Origin: MED-G105 sp039814575 | GTDB lineage: Bacteria > Pseudomonadota > Alphaproteobacteria > Caulobacterales > Parvularculaceae | Direction of reading: 5' to 3' | DNA length: 64,000 nt | NCBI GenBank assembly: GCA_039814575.1 | Contig: JBCCAY010000016.1 | Coordinates: forward strand, 19,329-83,328 | In this document: one piece after another, positions 17,130-25,948 of the stretch | Position numbering within the stretch: the first letter of the stretch is position 1 | How the letters are laid out: every line of letters starts with the position of its first letter | Notes under the pieces: model-generated | What the model was told of the DNA's origin: nothing | What the model saw: the letters and a program-made list of their open reading frames with translations, nothing else | Databases searched by the model: none | Position numbers and translations under genes: made by a program

Positions 17130-18545
17130 TTAAGATCTCCAAAATGCGCGATTGAACAAGACAAGCGCTGCGACAGTTTCAATCCGACCTAAAATCATTC
17201 CAACGACCAAAACCAGGCGAAAAATCGTCCCTTCGAAGATCTCGTAGCCTGGCGCACCCTCCGCGGCTAAAAATAGGACTGGTCCTGCGTTCGACAATAC
17301 ACCGGCCGCCGCCGCCGCGGATACGGCGAACCCCTGCCCTCCGGCGGTTAGCGCAAGCGTCAACGCCGCGATCGCGAACGTAAACGCCAGAAAATGTATC
17401 CATACGCCGAACTCGTCGGATACGAAGCTGCGGCCAAACACGGCGCGCGGGGTAATTAATCGACTGATCTCTTCGCGCACCCGCCGAAAGAGCACCAACC
17501 AGCGAATAATCTTGAGCCCCCCAGCTGTTGAAAGAGCAGAACCGCCAATAATGACGGCGACCAGCGAAATGGCGAGACTAGGCGCAGCGCCAATGGTGAC
17601 GCCGTTTGTCGACATGAGGCTGGCGGCGTTAAAAAACTGCTGAAGAAAGGCAGGCCCCTCATTCACGTTGGTCGTGTCAGCTGTTATCCACAATAGAACG
17701 CCAAACGTCAGCACAATGACCGCATACGCTCCGGTTTCCAAATCGCGCGCGCGCTCCATGCGACCGCGCCCCATAGCGGACAACAGCGCGAAACTAGCGC
17801 CACTGAAGAATACAAACGGCAAGGTCATACCAGCGATCGCCAGCGTCAACGCCGGCTCGCTCGTCTCAAGCGACGCGCCGGCATAAAAGCCGCCGGACGC
17901 CGTCACCGAAAGGGCGGTTGCAAACGCCGGCAGCGCGGGTTCGCCGGCCGCCGTCAAAGCAACGAAACACAGCGCCGTCATCGCCATATAGGGGATTGCA
18001 AAGTATCTGAGGGCACCCGCCATAGCGCCAAAATAAGAGCCGTCCTCGCTCCGGGCGAAGGGAGTCGCAGGCGTTTGCACACCGACAAAAATCGGCTGAA
18101 TAAAAATCGCCGCTGCGATTGTTAGTGATGCAAGCCCGCCGATCCACTGCATCGACGAACGCCACAAAACGCCTGACATCGTGGCCCGCGCATCGCTCTC
18201 AGAAAGCCAAGCGCCGGTCGTTGAAAGGGCCGACACCGCTTCAAAGTAAGCGTCAGCCGCTGGCGCGCCCGCTAAGACGAAGGGCGCAGCGCCAAAAATC
18301 GGCGCCAAGGTCCACCATAAAAAGACAAACGCCATGGCCTCGCGCACATCGACCTGGCGTTCCCGCGCACCGCCGCCAAGCACGACCAACAGACCAGCGC
18401 TAAACGCGGTCAGTATAAGCGCAAACAAATAAGGGCCGATCGGTTCATCGGCCTGGAAAATCGCGACCGCCATCGGCGCGAGCATAGCAATCGCTAGGAA
18501 AAAAATGCCGACGCCGAGCGCTCGGCAAATTGCGGATAAGGACAT
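17130..18545 (-). CDS. trkH: Trk potassium uptake system membrane protein TrkH
   Basis: A 471-residue integral membrane K+ translocator of the TrkH/KtrB family. Hydrophobic segments repeat along the whole length, and pore-loop-like segments with glycine-rich filters are seen (STTGAWL, SASGGFYAG, STNGVTIG, SNAGPVL). It works with the cytoplasmic gating protein TrkA, encoded at 25949-27322 on the same strand; the two are separated here by an accessory block of about 7.4 kb. The first 12 codons and about 78 bp upstream are duplicated at 20917-21030. Confidence 0.92.
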   Translation of the reverse strand: MSLSAICRALGVGIFFLAIAMLAPMAVAIFQADEPIGPYLFALILTAFSAGLLVVLGGGARERQVDVREAMAFVFLWWTLAPIFGAAPFVLAGAPAADAYFEAVSALSTTGAWLSESDARATMSGVLWRSSMQWIGGLASLTIAAAIFIQPIFVGVQTPATPFARSEDGSYFGAMAGALRYFAIPYMAMTALCFVALTAAGEPALPAFATALSVTASGGFYAGASLETSEPALTLAIAGMTLPFVFFSGASFALLSAMGRGRMERARDLETGAYAVIVLTFGVLLWITADTTNVNEGPAFLQQFFNAASLMSTNGVTIGAAPSLAISLVAVIIGGSALSTAGGLKIIRWLVLFRRVREEISRLITPRAVFGRSFVSDEFGVWIHFLAFTFAIAALTLALTAGGQGFAVSAAAAAGVLSNAGPVLFLAAEGAPGYEIFEGTIFRLVLVVGMILGRIETVAALVLFNRAFWRS

Positions 18546-18623
18546 GGAACGGTGGCGCGTCTGACAATCGACCGAAAAGGCCCAGATTGCCGCTCGTACC
18601 GCAAATCTTAGTTAAGCTCTAGT
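18510..18623. repeat. 114-bp direct repeat, trkH copy
   Basis: Covers the first 12 codons of trkH and 78 bp upstream. It aligns without gaps to 20917-21030 with 10 mismatches (about 91% identity) in the same orientation. The two copies frame 2.3 kb that holds the S41 peptidase gene. Confidence 0.92.
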
Positions 18624-19223
18624 GTGCTTAAAGCCTGCACATATTACATACCCAGTAACATAGCCAGACGCATAAGCCCGACACGAATGCCATAGGGTTT
18701 TATGTGACCGCCCAGGTGCGCGCCGAATTCGTTCGCAGAGTACGAGCGAGACCTATTCCACCAGCAAAGGACGAACCGTTGTTGGAACGATGAACGTCCG
18801 CTTCTAACGTCATTTTGTGCGGCGCACGCCCCTTTGTGCGTGCGCCGTTATGCGGTCGACGAACTCCTATCGGCTCGTGTTGATTCTTTTAATTCGACGA
18901 CTGATATTGTTCTGGACGAGCTGTAGTATGCCCTAGGACAGCGCGAGGTCGCGTGCGCAGGCGACAGTCCCGCCATTCGTCAGCTATCATAGGCATTCAC
19001 GGGACCTGTCGTTTTCTTTCCCACCGACCGGTCAATTTCGCTGTTGAACCCTATTGTGTTCCAGAGAACCTTGAGGGTTACTTTCCAGTTCCGTTCTCCG
19101 CCGACCGACTAAAACAAGACATCGGCTTTTATTGCGCGCCAGTTGATATTGACAATCAAAACTTAGAGAGTGGCCCGGCTTGCACGTACAAGGAACGGCG
19201 GCCACGGAGGCGGGAAAAAAAAG
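18624..19223. other. Non-coding stretch upstream of the S41 peptidase
   Basis: About 600 bp without a gene I can support. A reading frame from 18953 runs into the peptidase gene in another frame but shows no family features and biased, Arg-rich content. The region should contain the promoter of the peptidase gene and the upstream control of trkH. An inverted motif around GTGCGGCGCACGCCCCTTTGTGCGTGCGCCG near 18815-18845 could form a hairpin. Confidence 0.5.
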
Positions 19224-20603
19224 ATGTTGAGACAACTCATTGCAATATTAGCTGGAGCGACGTTTTCGCTCGCGGCGTCAAACGCCGCGTCAAGCGCAGC
19301 GTCGAACGCAGCGGGCGTTGACGGCTTACCTGACGGTGTTTGGCTGCAGCGTGGGTACGGATATATTCATGAAGTCTCCGGCGATCAGATAACGCTATGG
19401 GTTGCCGGCCGTGGATATTGCTACGAGATCGACGATTATTACGCGCCGTTTGATCGTCTTACCAAGATCTCCAATGATCTTGTAATGGCCTATGAGACCG
19501 GCGGCATCACCAAATACCGGTTTGAGCGGTCCGATGCTTTGCCGGCATCGTGCGCAAAAACGTCTTATAAGACGAACGACCCGCTGCGTAACTTCGATAT
19601 GTTATGGCGTCACTTCAATGATTATTATGGGTTCTTCGATTTAAAGGGCGTTGACTGGCTTCAGTCGTATAGAACGTATCGTCAGCGTATTAGTCAAAAT
19701 ACGACGAACAAAGAGTTGAAGGCCGTTTTCATTAAGATGCTCAGCGACCTCAAAGACGAACATATCAGCATGGAGTTTGGCCCAAAAGAGAGCTGGGGTT
19801 TCCAGGGCGACGATTCTCTGCGCGCCGCGCTTGCCGGACCACCGGACGATTATGAAAGTCTAATCGCTGACTTTAAACGTCGGACAAACCTAAAATATAA
19901 CGCCGTTGGCGCGCAAAGCGCTTATGCGGGGGCGTTGACCTGGGGTGAGGTGACACCGTCAATCGCTTATGTCGGCGTGCACAGGATGCGGCACTCTGAT
20001 ACGCCCACCGATGAAGTCGTGCGTCGCGTGGACGCCGCGTTTAATGACCGCGTCATTCCATTTTTGGCGAACTATGAACGGATTTTAGTCGATGTTCGTT
20101 TTAATCGTGGCGGACATGACGCGGTGGCGCTCGCAATCGCCGGTCGGTTCGCGCCCGTCCGGTGCGTTGCTTTCAAGAAAAGGCCCGTCGAGGCTGACGG
20201 CAATGGGCTTTCCCAAGAAGTTTACGTAACGCCCGCCGCGGACAATGGACGGGCGGCGAAACCAATTGTTGTATTATCTAGTTCACAAACGGCGAGCGCT
20301 GCTGAGATCTTTTTGCTTGCCATGTCGAGACTACCAAACGTCCGAATTGTTGGAGAACCAAGCAAAGGGGTTTTGTCGGATATGTGGGGCGGCGTCCTTC
20401 CGAACGGCTGGCAGTTTTCACTGTCAAATGAGGAATACCTGACGGCTGACGGATCATCCTATGAAGGTCAGGGAATTCCCGCGGACGTGGAAACGCCGGT
20501 ATATGTAACCGGCGACATCGTGGGCAATTTAGATCTCTCAGAACAAAAAGCCGTTGAGGTTCTGAACGGGATGACCTCATCGTCTTATGAAACATGTCGA
20601 TGA
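19224..20603 (+). CDS. Secreted S41 family (tail-specific/tricorn-like) peptidase
   Basis: A 459-residue serine peptidase of family S41. The start at 19224 is chosen because a Sec signal (MLRQLIAILAGATFSLAA) begins there; the upstream in-frame ATG at 19170 would bury it. Residues of the core: VDVRFNRGGHDAVALA, the nucleophile Ser in SSSQTASAAEIF, the Lys in GEPSKGVLSD, and SNEEYLTADG. The N-terminal part resembles tricorn-core S41 proteins rather than CtpA, and no PDZ domain is evident. It is a lone plus-strand gene among minus-strand neighbours, framed by 114-bp direct repeats and visibly less GC-rich than its surroundings, so acquisition is likely. Its substrate is unknown. Confidence 0.85.
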   Translation: MLRQLIAILAGATFSLAASNAASSAASNAAGVDGLPDGVWLQRGYGYIHEVSGDQITLWVAGRGYCYEIDDYYAPFDRLTKISNDLVMAYETGGITKYRFERSDALPASCAKTSYKTNDPLRNFDMLWRHFNDYYGFFDLKGVDWLQSYRTYRQRISQNTTNKELKAVFIKMLSDLKDEHISMEFGPKESWGFQGDDSLRAALAGPPDDYESLIADFKRRTNLKYNAVGAQSAYAGALTWGEVTPSIAYVGVHRMRHSDTPTDEVVRRVDAAFNDRVIPFLANYERILVDVRFNRGGHDAVALAIAGRFAPVRCVAFKKRPVEADGNGLSQEVYVTPAADNGRAAKPIVVLSSSQTASAAEIFLLAMSRLPNVRIVGEPSKGVLSDMWGGVLPNGWQFSLSNEEYLTADGSSYEGQGIPADVETPVYVTGDIVGNLDLSEQKAVEVLNGMTSSSYETCR

Positions 20604-20862
20604 TTGTGCGACGATCGCGAAACACGAAGACATTTGCGCTGCGCTAAAACGTCCCCCTGTGACGAAGACCTCTAACGCGCCGGTCATTGGGCTCGGAATA
20701 CTTTGTGTCGGGAATATTCTCATATGCGCGCTGTTCGCTCGCGGGTGATAAGGGGGCGAAGTAATAAGCAACGTATTAGGAATTTTTTAAGCGTTAACGC
20801 TCGACGGGACGGACGGGCTAACGGAGACACATCTCCATCAGCCGGTCCAATGAGTGATTAGA

Positions 20863-20952
20863 CTAGAAGTCTACGCTGATGGCGCCCAAGACCTGACGCG
20901 GCGTTGAGCGGATGTTGACGCCGAGCGCTCGGCAAAATGCTGATAAGCAAAT
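20863..20952 (-). pseudogene. trkH start fused to a TonB-dependent receptor C-terminal tail
   Basis: Reading the minus strand from 20952, the trkH start codon has become ATT and is followed by CLSAFCRALGV, matching TrkH SLSAICRALGV. The frame then runs without a stop into NIRSTPRQVLGAISVDF and a TAG at 20863. That ending (PRQVLGAISVDF, terminal Phe) is the typical last strand of a TonB-dependent receptor. Thus a receptor-gene remnant of about 17 codons is joined to the duplicated trkH 5' end. No start codon or upstream receptor sequence remains, so it is unlikely to be expressed. Confidence 0.7.
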
Positions 20953-21030
20953 GGAACGATGGCGCATCTGACAATCGACCGAAAAGGCCCAGGTTCCCGC
21001 TCGTACCGCAAATCCTAGGTAAGCTCTAGT
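20917..21030. repeat. 114-bp direct repeat, second copy of the trkH 5' region
   Basis: An ungapped match to 18510-18623 (10 mismatches). The constant offset of 2407 bp shows that no indel has accumulated. The copy includes the trkH upstream region, so it could still carry a minus-strand promoter. Confidence 0.92.
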
Positions 21031-21093
21031 CACGCAGCAAGGTCACGCCACGGGAACCCAGAAAACCACTATGAAACAAATCCTATATGAACA

Positions 21094-21123
21094 AGAGCCG
21101 CCCCGTTTTCGCAGGACGGCTCA
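21094..21123 (-). terminator. Possible terminator hairpin downstream of the TonB receptor
   Basis: GAGCCGCC pairs with GGACGGCTC (one bulge) 40 bp past the receptor stop codon. The U-tract on the minus strand is weak, so this is tentative. Confidence 0.35.
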
Positions 21124-21163
21124 GGTTAGAACCATTAATTCGATTTAAACCAAGACAATGTTG

Positions 21164-23752
21164 CTAAAATTTACCTTCGACGCGAAATTTCACGACTCTC
21201 GGATCCCGACGGTAGAGTTGGAATTCCGTGGTTTCGAGTGCGCTCTGGTACAACACCTCATCAAATAGATTGTTGACGCTAAGCGTCATATTCAACCTTT
21301 CAATAGGCGAGTAATATAGCGCTAAATCGAACACCGTGGTCGACGGAAACTGCAGGCGCTCACGCCTTATCGGACCCTGCGTTAAATCTTGAGCGGATTC
21401 GTAGACGAGGCCCCCGCCAATGCCGACACCATTAAACAGACCGCTTTCGGGAAAGTCATAAACGGTAAACAGAGAAAACTGATGCAACGGAACTTGCGCT
21501 TGAGGCACATCGGATCTGTTTGCAGCATCTCGCGGACCGTCAAAGTCAAACGGCTCTGGAGCAACACGGTCCGTATACGCATAAGCAGCGATTATATTGA
21601 GACTATCAGTAATTTGCCCTGTTAAGCCTGCTTCGATGCCTTGCGCACTTTCTTCATAGGACGGACCCGAGGGGTTAATCGTTACCTCAGGACAGGTGTC
21701 GATCGGAAGGCGGACTTCCCCAGGGCTTGTCGAGATATCATATGCGGCGATAGTCGCTAAGAGATTTTTGTTAATGCGATACTTAAACCCAACCTCATGG
21801 ATATCCGCCGTGAATGGAGGGAACGGCGTGTTATCGCACTGCTGGCCGCCTCCAGGGAGAAACGATTGATTGAAGGAATAGTAGAAACGACCATCGTCAA
21901 CGACCTCATAGGTAACAGCCGCCCGATAACTAAATTGGTCGTCTTCAAGCGTCTGATTGAAATCGACAGCCTCAAAATCACCGCTAAAGCTTGTCGACTC
22001 AACCTCGAAGTCATCATACCGTATACCAAGCGTTACCGAAAGCGGTCCCACATCGGTTATGGTCGTGAGACCGAGAGAACGGAACTCTTCGCGTGTCGCA
22101 ATCGCTTCGGTAAATGGTCCAGGTCGCACGATATTTCGTTCAGCAAAGACTTCCTCGCCGATGCGCGTCCCCTCAAGTACGTTAATCTCGCCAAGAAAAT
22201 CATAGTTGTTAAACGCCGCGACAGCCCCGCTTTCAGTCCACGTACCGTTCAACAAGTATTGGGTGCTCGCCCCCCAAAACTCAAACAAACCTGACAAACG
22301 AAACTCATAAACACGGGATTCTTCCTCGTAAATCTCCCTGAGATAATATGCTTCCGTCGTGCCATCGAGTTCGACATTACAACAGACGTCCGACGCTTCC
22401 GAATTGTTATCATTTTGAGCGTCCGATACGATTAATAGTAAATTCGCTTCTGGCGAAAATTCGTACCCGATTTCACCATACAAGTATTGCACTTCCTGCG
22501 AGTTGTTGCTCCATAGCGCCGCGGTGTCGCGGCGTTTCGGCAGTCCTTCAGGAACTTGTACGGTGAGGACATTGTCCTCGTCATCGAAGATTGTCTGCGC
22601 CGGCGTTCCGAAGCTAAAGGGGGTGTTGTCTTCGTCGCTAAAGTAACCAATACCGGTAAAGGTCAATCTATCAGTTAAATCCGCCGTAACTGATCCATAC
22701 ACTGCACCGACGGTTCGCTCGGCGACCTCAAATTGAGTATCATCGCCTTCATAAGCGCCCGCTATGACGCCACGCACAGATCCGTCGGACGTAATTGGAC
22801 CACTGATCGTCGCCTCACCGCGCAAACGACCGAAGCTATTAATTTCTGCCGCCGCTTCGCCCTGAAATTCATCCGTTCCGCGGCGCGTAACGACGTTTAC
22901 GAAGCCGCCGGGACCACTCGCCCCAAATGTAGTCCCAGATGCACCACGAACAAAGTCAACGCGCTCGACAGCGACATTGTCGAAAAACTTACTATCTGGC
23001 AAATCTTGGGCGTTGATTTTGATGCCGACGCCAAACCCACGCGAACGAATTCCAACATAGGGGCCGAATTCCGACGAGGAGACCGACAAGCCTGGCACAA
23101 AACGAGCTAAGTCAACATAGCTGTCGCGGGCTAAATCATCCAACAATTCTGAATCGAGCACCGTAATCGATTGAGGCGCTTCCGCCACCGACTGCGATAA
23201 CTTCGTAGAACTGATCGTATTATCGGAATAAAATCGCCTTCCGAGAACAACGATTTCATCTGCATCGTCAGTCGCGACTGGTACGTCCTGTGCGACAGCA
23301 ACGCCGGAGCCCCAACCGCCAATTCCAAAGATGAACGCCGAAACGCTCGCGAGTAGTGATGATTTTAGTTTTATGCCGCCCATTTGATCCTCCCGGCTTT
23401 TTTGCTGATCAGCGAAGAACACTGAAACAGTGCCCTTCTCGCTTAAGCCGGCGGAAAAACTGGTGCCCCGAAACATTACGTTCAGAGCCTCTTGAACAGT
23501 ATACGATCCATTTACGGCGTTAACTCGCGCCGAATTCGCCAATTCATAGGGATAAAGAAGCTGAACGTTCGTCTGTTCCACAAACGCATCCATCGCAGTT
23601 CCGAGATCCGTCGATTCAATCTGAAATTCGAACCGACGCTCCTCGTTCTCTGCGGCGAGTGCGCAAGAGTGATTTATACCCCCCCACAGCGCTAACAGCA
23701 CTACAAGTAGGCGAACCCCCGCTATTGCTACGTACCCTAACCTTTGGCCCAA
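21164..23752 (-). CDS. TonB-dependent transducer with STN signalling domain (FecA-like)
   Basis: An 862-residue outer-membrane receptor. After the signal peptide comes a secretin/TonB short N-terminal (STN) domain (about 40-115, FEFQIESTDLGTAMDAF), then a second hydrophobic segment, a TonB box-like DEIVVLG, the plug (PQSITVLD, VERVDFVRGASG) and a 22-strand-type barrel ending in RVEGKF. The STN domain is the part that contacts FecR, so this receptor both imports a ligand and signals its presence. The genes for FecR and an ECF sigma factor lie directly upstream. The start is a TTG with no strong ribosome site, so the exact start is uncertain. The ligand is unknown; a siderophore-like chelate is typical. 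Confidence 0.87.
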   Translation of the reverse strand: MGQRLGYVAIAGVRLLVVLLALWGGINHSCALAAENEERRFEFQIESTDLGTAMDAFVEQTNVQLLYPYELANSARVNAVNGSYTVQEALNVMFRGTSFSAGLSEKGTVSVFFADQQKSREDQMGGIKLKSSLLASVSAFIFGIGGWGSGVAVAQDVPVATDDADEIVVLGRRFYSDNTISSTKLSQSVAEAPQSITVLDSELLDDLARDSYVDLARFVPGLSVSSSEFGPYVGIRSRGFGVGIKINAQDLPDSKFFDNVAVERVDFVRGASGTTFGASGPGGFVNVVTRRGTDEFQGEAAAEINSFGRLRGEATISGPITSDGSVRGVIAGAYEGDDTQFEVAERTVGAVYGSVTADLTDRLTFTGIGYFSDEDNTPFSFGTPAQTIFDDEDNVLTVQVPEGLPKRRDTAALWSNNSQEVQYLYGEIGYEFSPEANLLLIVSDAQNDNNSEASDVCCNVELDGTTEAYYLREIYEEESRVYEFRLSGLFEFWGASTQYLLNGTWTESGAVAAFNNYDFLGEINVLEGTRIGEEVFAERNIVRPGPFTEAIATREEFRSLGLTTITDVGPLSVTLGIRYDDFEVESTSFSGDFEAVDFNQTLEDDQFSYRAAVTYEVVDDGRFYYSFNQSFLPGGGQQCDNTPFPPFTADIHEVGFKYRINKNLLATIAAYDISTSPGEVRLPIDTCPEVTINPSGPSYEESAQGIEAGLTGQITDSLNIIAAYAYTDRVAPEPFDFDGPRDAANRSDVPQAQVPLHQFSLFTVYDFPESGLFNGVGIGGGLVYESAQDLTQGPIRRERLQFPSTTVFDLALYYSPIERLNMTLSVNNLFDEVLYQSALETTEFQLYRRDPRVVKFRVEGKF

Positions 23753-23860
23753 TGATCTTTGTCCATGATGTGTTATTCACCGGCCTACAGGGTAAGACAG
23801 GCCAGCGAAGTGAATCTACCAAAAAAGTCTGTCCGAAAGAGTTACGATAATAGCGTCGGG

Positions 23861-23875
23861 ACAGGCCTGTAGCGC
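23861..23875 (-). promoter_or_regulatory. Candidate ECF sigma promoter motif upstream of the FecA-like gene
   Basis: The minus-strand sequence GCGCTACAGGCCTGT lies 109 nt before the receptor start. A similar GCGCTGAAGCCTGT lies 106 nt before the sigma factor start (25819-25832). Similar motif and similar distance suggest shared recognition, but no promoter spacing was established. Confidence 0.3.
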
Positions 23876-24005
23876 GGAAGCAACACTATCACTACGCACA
23901 TTGAGTCCGAAACGACGCAGTAACCGGGCGTACCTATGGATTAAAGACAAAATGGCGCAGGCGCCGGATAATCGCCACTAAGGATAAAAACGAGCAGAAT
24001 TTCAA

Positions 24006-25103
24006 TTAACTTGCATTGAGCAAACGCACATGATCATCAGCGAGCCGTTCTATTTTAATGTCAAATGAGCTTTCTATGGCGAGCAACAGTTCGTCGACTT
24101 CACCAATGTGGAAATAACCGCCTATCGGTAGGCGTTCGATCGATTCATCGCCAATTTCAATTGTAAACTCTGTATAACGACTGACTTCGGTGATGACTTC
24201 CGAGAGGTGCTCTCCTTTAAATGACAGCATTCCCCGTCGCCATGACAGTCGCCGATTGAGTTCGGCAACGCTCAAGGGCGCGACAGTCTCCACACCATCG
24301 TCGCTAAGCGTTACGTTATCGCCTTCCGCGATTTCTAAAATCACATCTCCCGCCAGGGACTCCGTTGCATTCTGGCCACTTTCAGCATCGTCCGGCGTCG
24401 GTGCGATTAACGCAACCCGCCCTTCGGAAACGACCACTTCAAGTTTTTCCTCGTGTAATTGCACGGTGAACGCCGTTCCAACGGCGCGCACTATGTCATC
24501 GCCGGCGATAACCGAGAAGGGGCGCGCGGCGTCGGAGGTGACGTCAAAATGAGCTTCCCCGCTTATCAAGCGAACGGTTCTAGCGTCGGGGCTATAATCA
24601 ATTTCGACCGCACTAAGAGTATTCAATGTAACGATTGAACCGTCCTGCAGAGTTATACTCTGCTGATCGCCAATAGCCGTCTGGAACGAGCCATTTTCTA
24701 TCGGTGACGCAGACCTGTCAGAAAACACGACAAAAATGCTCGATACGACCACCAATAATGAGGCTGCGATAGCTGCCGGCGCCGTCCAGCTAAAACGGGA
24801 CGGTTGAATAGTTTGCGGGCTTGGGGCCGGCGCAGCCGCCACGTTGGACGAGGCGTCGAACTCCGGCGGTACGGTAAAGCCGGCAAGAGACGCTAGACCC
24901 TCCAAATCCTGCCAATGCTTATAAACCTCGTCGTAAATGTCAGCATTTTCCGGCGCGCGCGCCATCCATACCTGGAAAGCAGCTTCGTCCTTCTCTGACA
25001 GTCCAGCGCGATCGCGCAGCGTCACCCAATAGGCCGCTTGCTCACGCGCCGTCGCGTCCTCCGGAAAGGCGTTCACGTTCGTCTCATCAATCATGCTCAA
25101 CAT
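24006..25103 (-). CDS. FecR-family anti-sigma/sigma regulator
   Basis: A 365-residue inner-membrane regulator. The N-terminal DUF4880-type cytoplasmic domain (REQAAYWVTLRDRAGLSEKD, FQVWMARAPENADIYDE) should bind the sigma factor. One transmembrane helix follows near 108-128. The periplasmic FecR domain has the typical QSITLQDGSIVTLNTLS and VRLISGEAHFDV, and the C-terminal DUF4974-like domain (RRGMLSFKGEHLSEVITEVSRYT) should meet the receptor STN domain. It overlaps the end of the sigma gene by up to 17 bp; an internal ATG at 25094 shortens the overlap to 8 bp. Confidence 0.9.
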   Translation of the reverse strand: MLSMIDETNVNAFPEDATAREQAAYWVTLRDRAGLSEKDEAAFQVWMARAPENADIYDEVYKHWQDLEGLASLAGFTVPPEFDASSNVAAAPAPSPQTIQPSRFSWTAPAAIAASLLVVVSSIFVVFSDRSASPIENGSFQTAIGDQQSITLQDGSIVTLNTLSAVEIDYSPDARTVRLISGEAHFDVTSDAARPFSVIAGDDIVRAVGTAFTVQLHEEKLEVVVSEGRVALIAPTPDDAESGQNATESLAGDVILEIAEGDNVTLSDDGVETVAPLSVAELNRRLSWRRGMLSFKGEHLSEVITEVSRYTEFTIEIGDESIERLPIGGYFHIGEVDELLLAIESSFDIKIERLADDHVRLLNAS

Positions 25104-25713
25104 CCGACACGGCCGTTTTCACAACGGACGACGTCGTCCTCGACTCCTTACTGGCGCCCGTCTCACTCGGCTTTGCCCGACCGTCTCCACTGGCGCGGGC
25201 CCCGTCGTCAAAGCCGTTCGCGTGCAAATATTCGCTACAGCGCGCGAGGCCCGTGGCCAAATGCTTATCGACAGTCCCGACGCCTGTGCCCATTGCAGCA
25301 GCAATGTCTTTCACGCGCATACCCTGAAACTTACGCATAACAAACACCCGCCGACATTGGGGTGGAAGCGCGGCGACCGCTTCGACCAAAAGGATCAATT
25401 TCTGCTTCGACTCCAGCTGATCGTCAGCGCGAATTTGCTTCTCATCTACTAAGACAGACGAAATGTCCGAATCTATAAGATATTCGGTGGTAGTATTAGA
25501 TTTTTTTGCCAAATCACCGAGAGCGTAGTTCCGCGCGACACGAAAAAGAAAAGCTTTGGGTTCTCTTATCTCGCCGTCAATCTCCGCCCTAAAAGCCCGC
25601 AAGAAGGCTTCTTGCGCCGCATCCTCGACATCTTCCGCGCGCTTGTAGAACTGACGCAAAAACCGTCGCAACGCCTCTTGGTTCTCTAAATATGCCTTCT
25701 GGATCCCACTCAT
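25087..25713 (-). CDS. ECF RNA polymerase sigma factor, FecI-like
   Basis: A 208-residue extracytoplasmic-function sigma-70 factor. Region 2 is visible as EDVEDAAQEAFLRAFRAE with FLFRVARNYALGDLAKK, and region 4 as LPPQCRRVFVMRKFQGMRVKDIAAAMGTGVGTVDKHL. The C-terminal 35 residues are a polar tail rich in Ser/Thr, longer than in typical FecI. It should direct transcription of the adjacent receptor gene when the receptor is occupied. It is the first gene of the fecI-fecR-receptor set. Confidence 0.9.
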   Translation of the reverse strand: MSGIQKAYLENQEALRRFLRQFYKRAEDVEDAAQEAFLRAFRAEIDGEIREPKAFLFRVARNYALGDLAKKSNTTTEYLIDSDISSVLVDEKQIRADDQLESKQKLILLVEAVAALPPQCRRVFVMRKFQGMRVKDIAAAMGTGVGTVDKHLATGLARCSEYLHANGFDDGARASGDGRAKPSETGASKESRTTSSVVKTAVSDVEHD

Positions 25714-25818
25714 CGCCGCCGCATATATTATTTCTAGATCGTTAAAAACCGTACGCGATTTAATTCTACGGTAAAGATAGGCCCCAGCGCACCGTTTACC
25801 CTTTCACCTGTCACTAGA

Positions 25819-25832
25819 ACAGGCTTCAGCGC
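25819..25832 (-). promoter_or_regulatory. Candidate motif shared with the FecA-like gene upstream region
   Basis: Minus-strand GCGCTGAAGCCTGT, 106 nt before the sigma factor start, differs from the motif at 23861-23875 by one gap and two substitutions. It may mark autoregulation by the sigma factor. Confidence 0.3.
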
Positions 25833-25948
25833 GCTGCAACGTTAGAGCGCTTCCTATCGATAGATAAACCTGTCTGAGCACAACACCCGACATGTCAGGC
25901 TAGCCAAACGACGCCTTCAGCGTTTTCACTGGTTTAGAAATACTCGAC

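Noticed and set aside
18953..19321. A 122-codon reading frame overlapping the S41 peptidase start
   Set aside because: No family features, Arg-rich composition, and it overlaps the signal peptide region of the well-supported peptidase gene in another frame.
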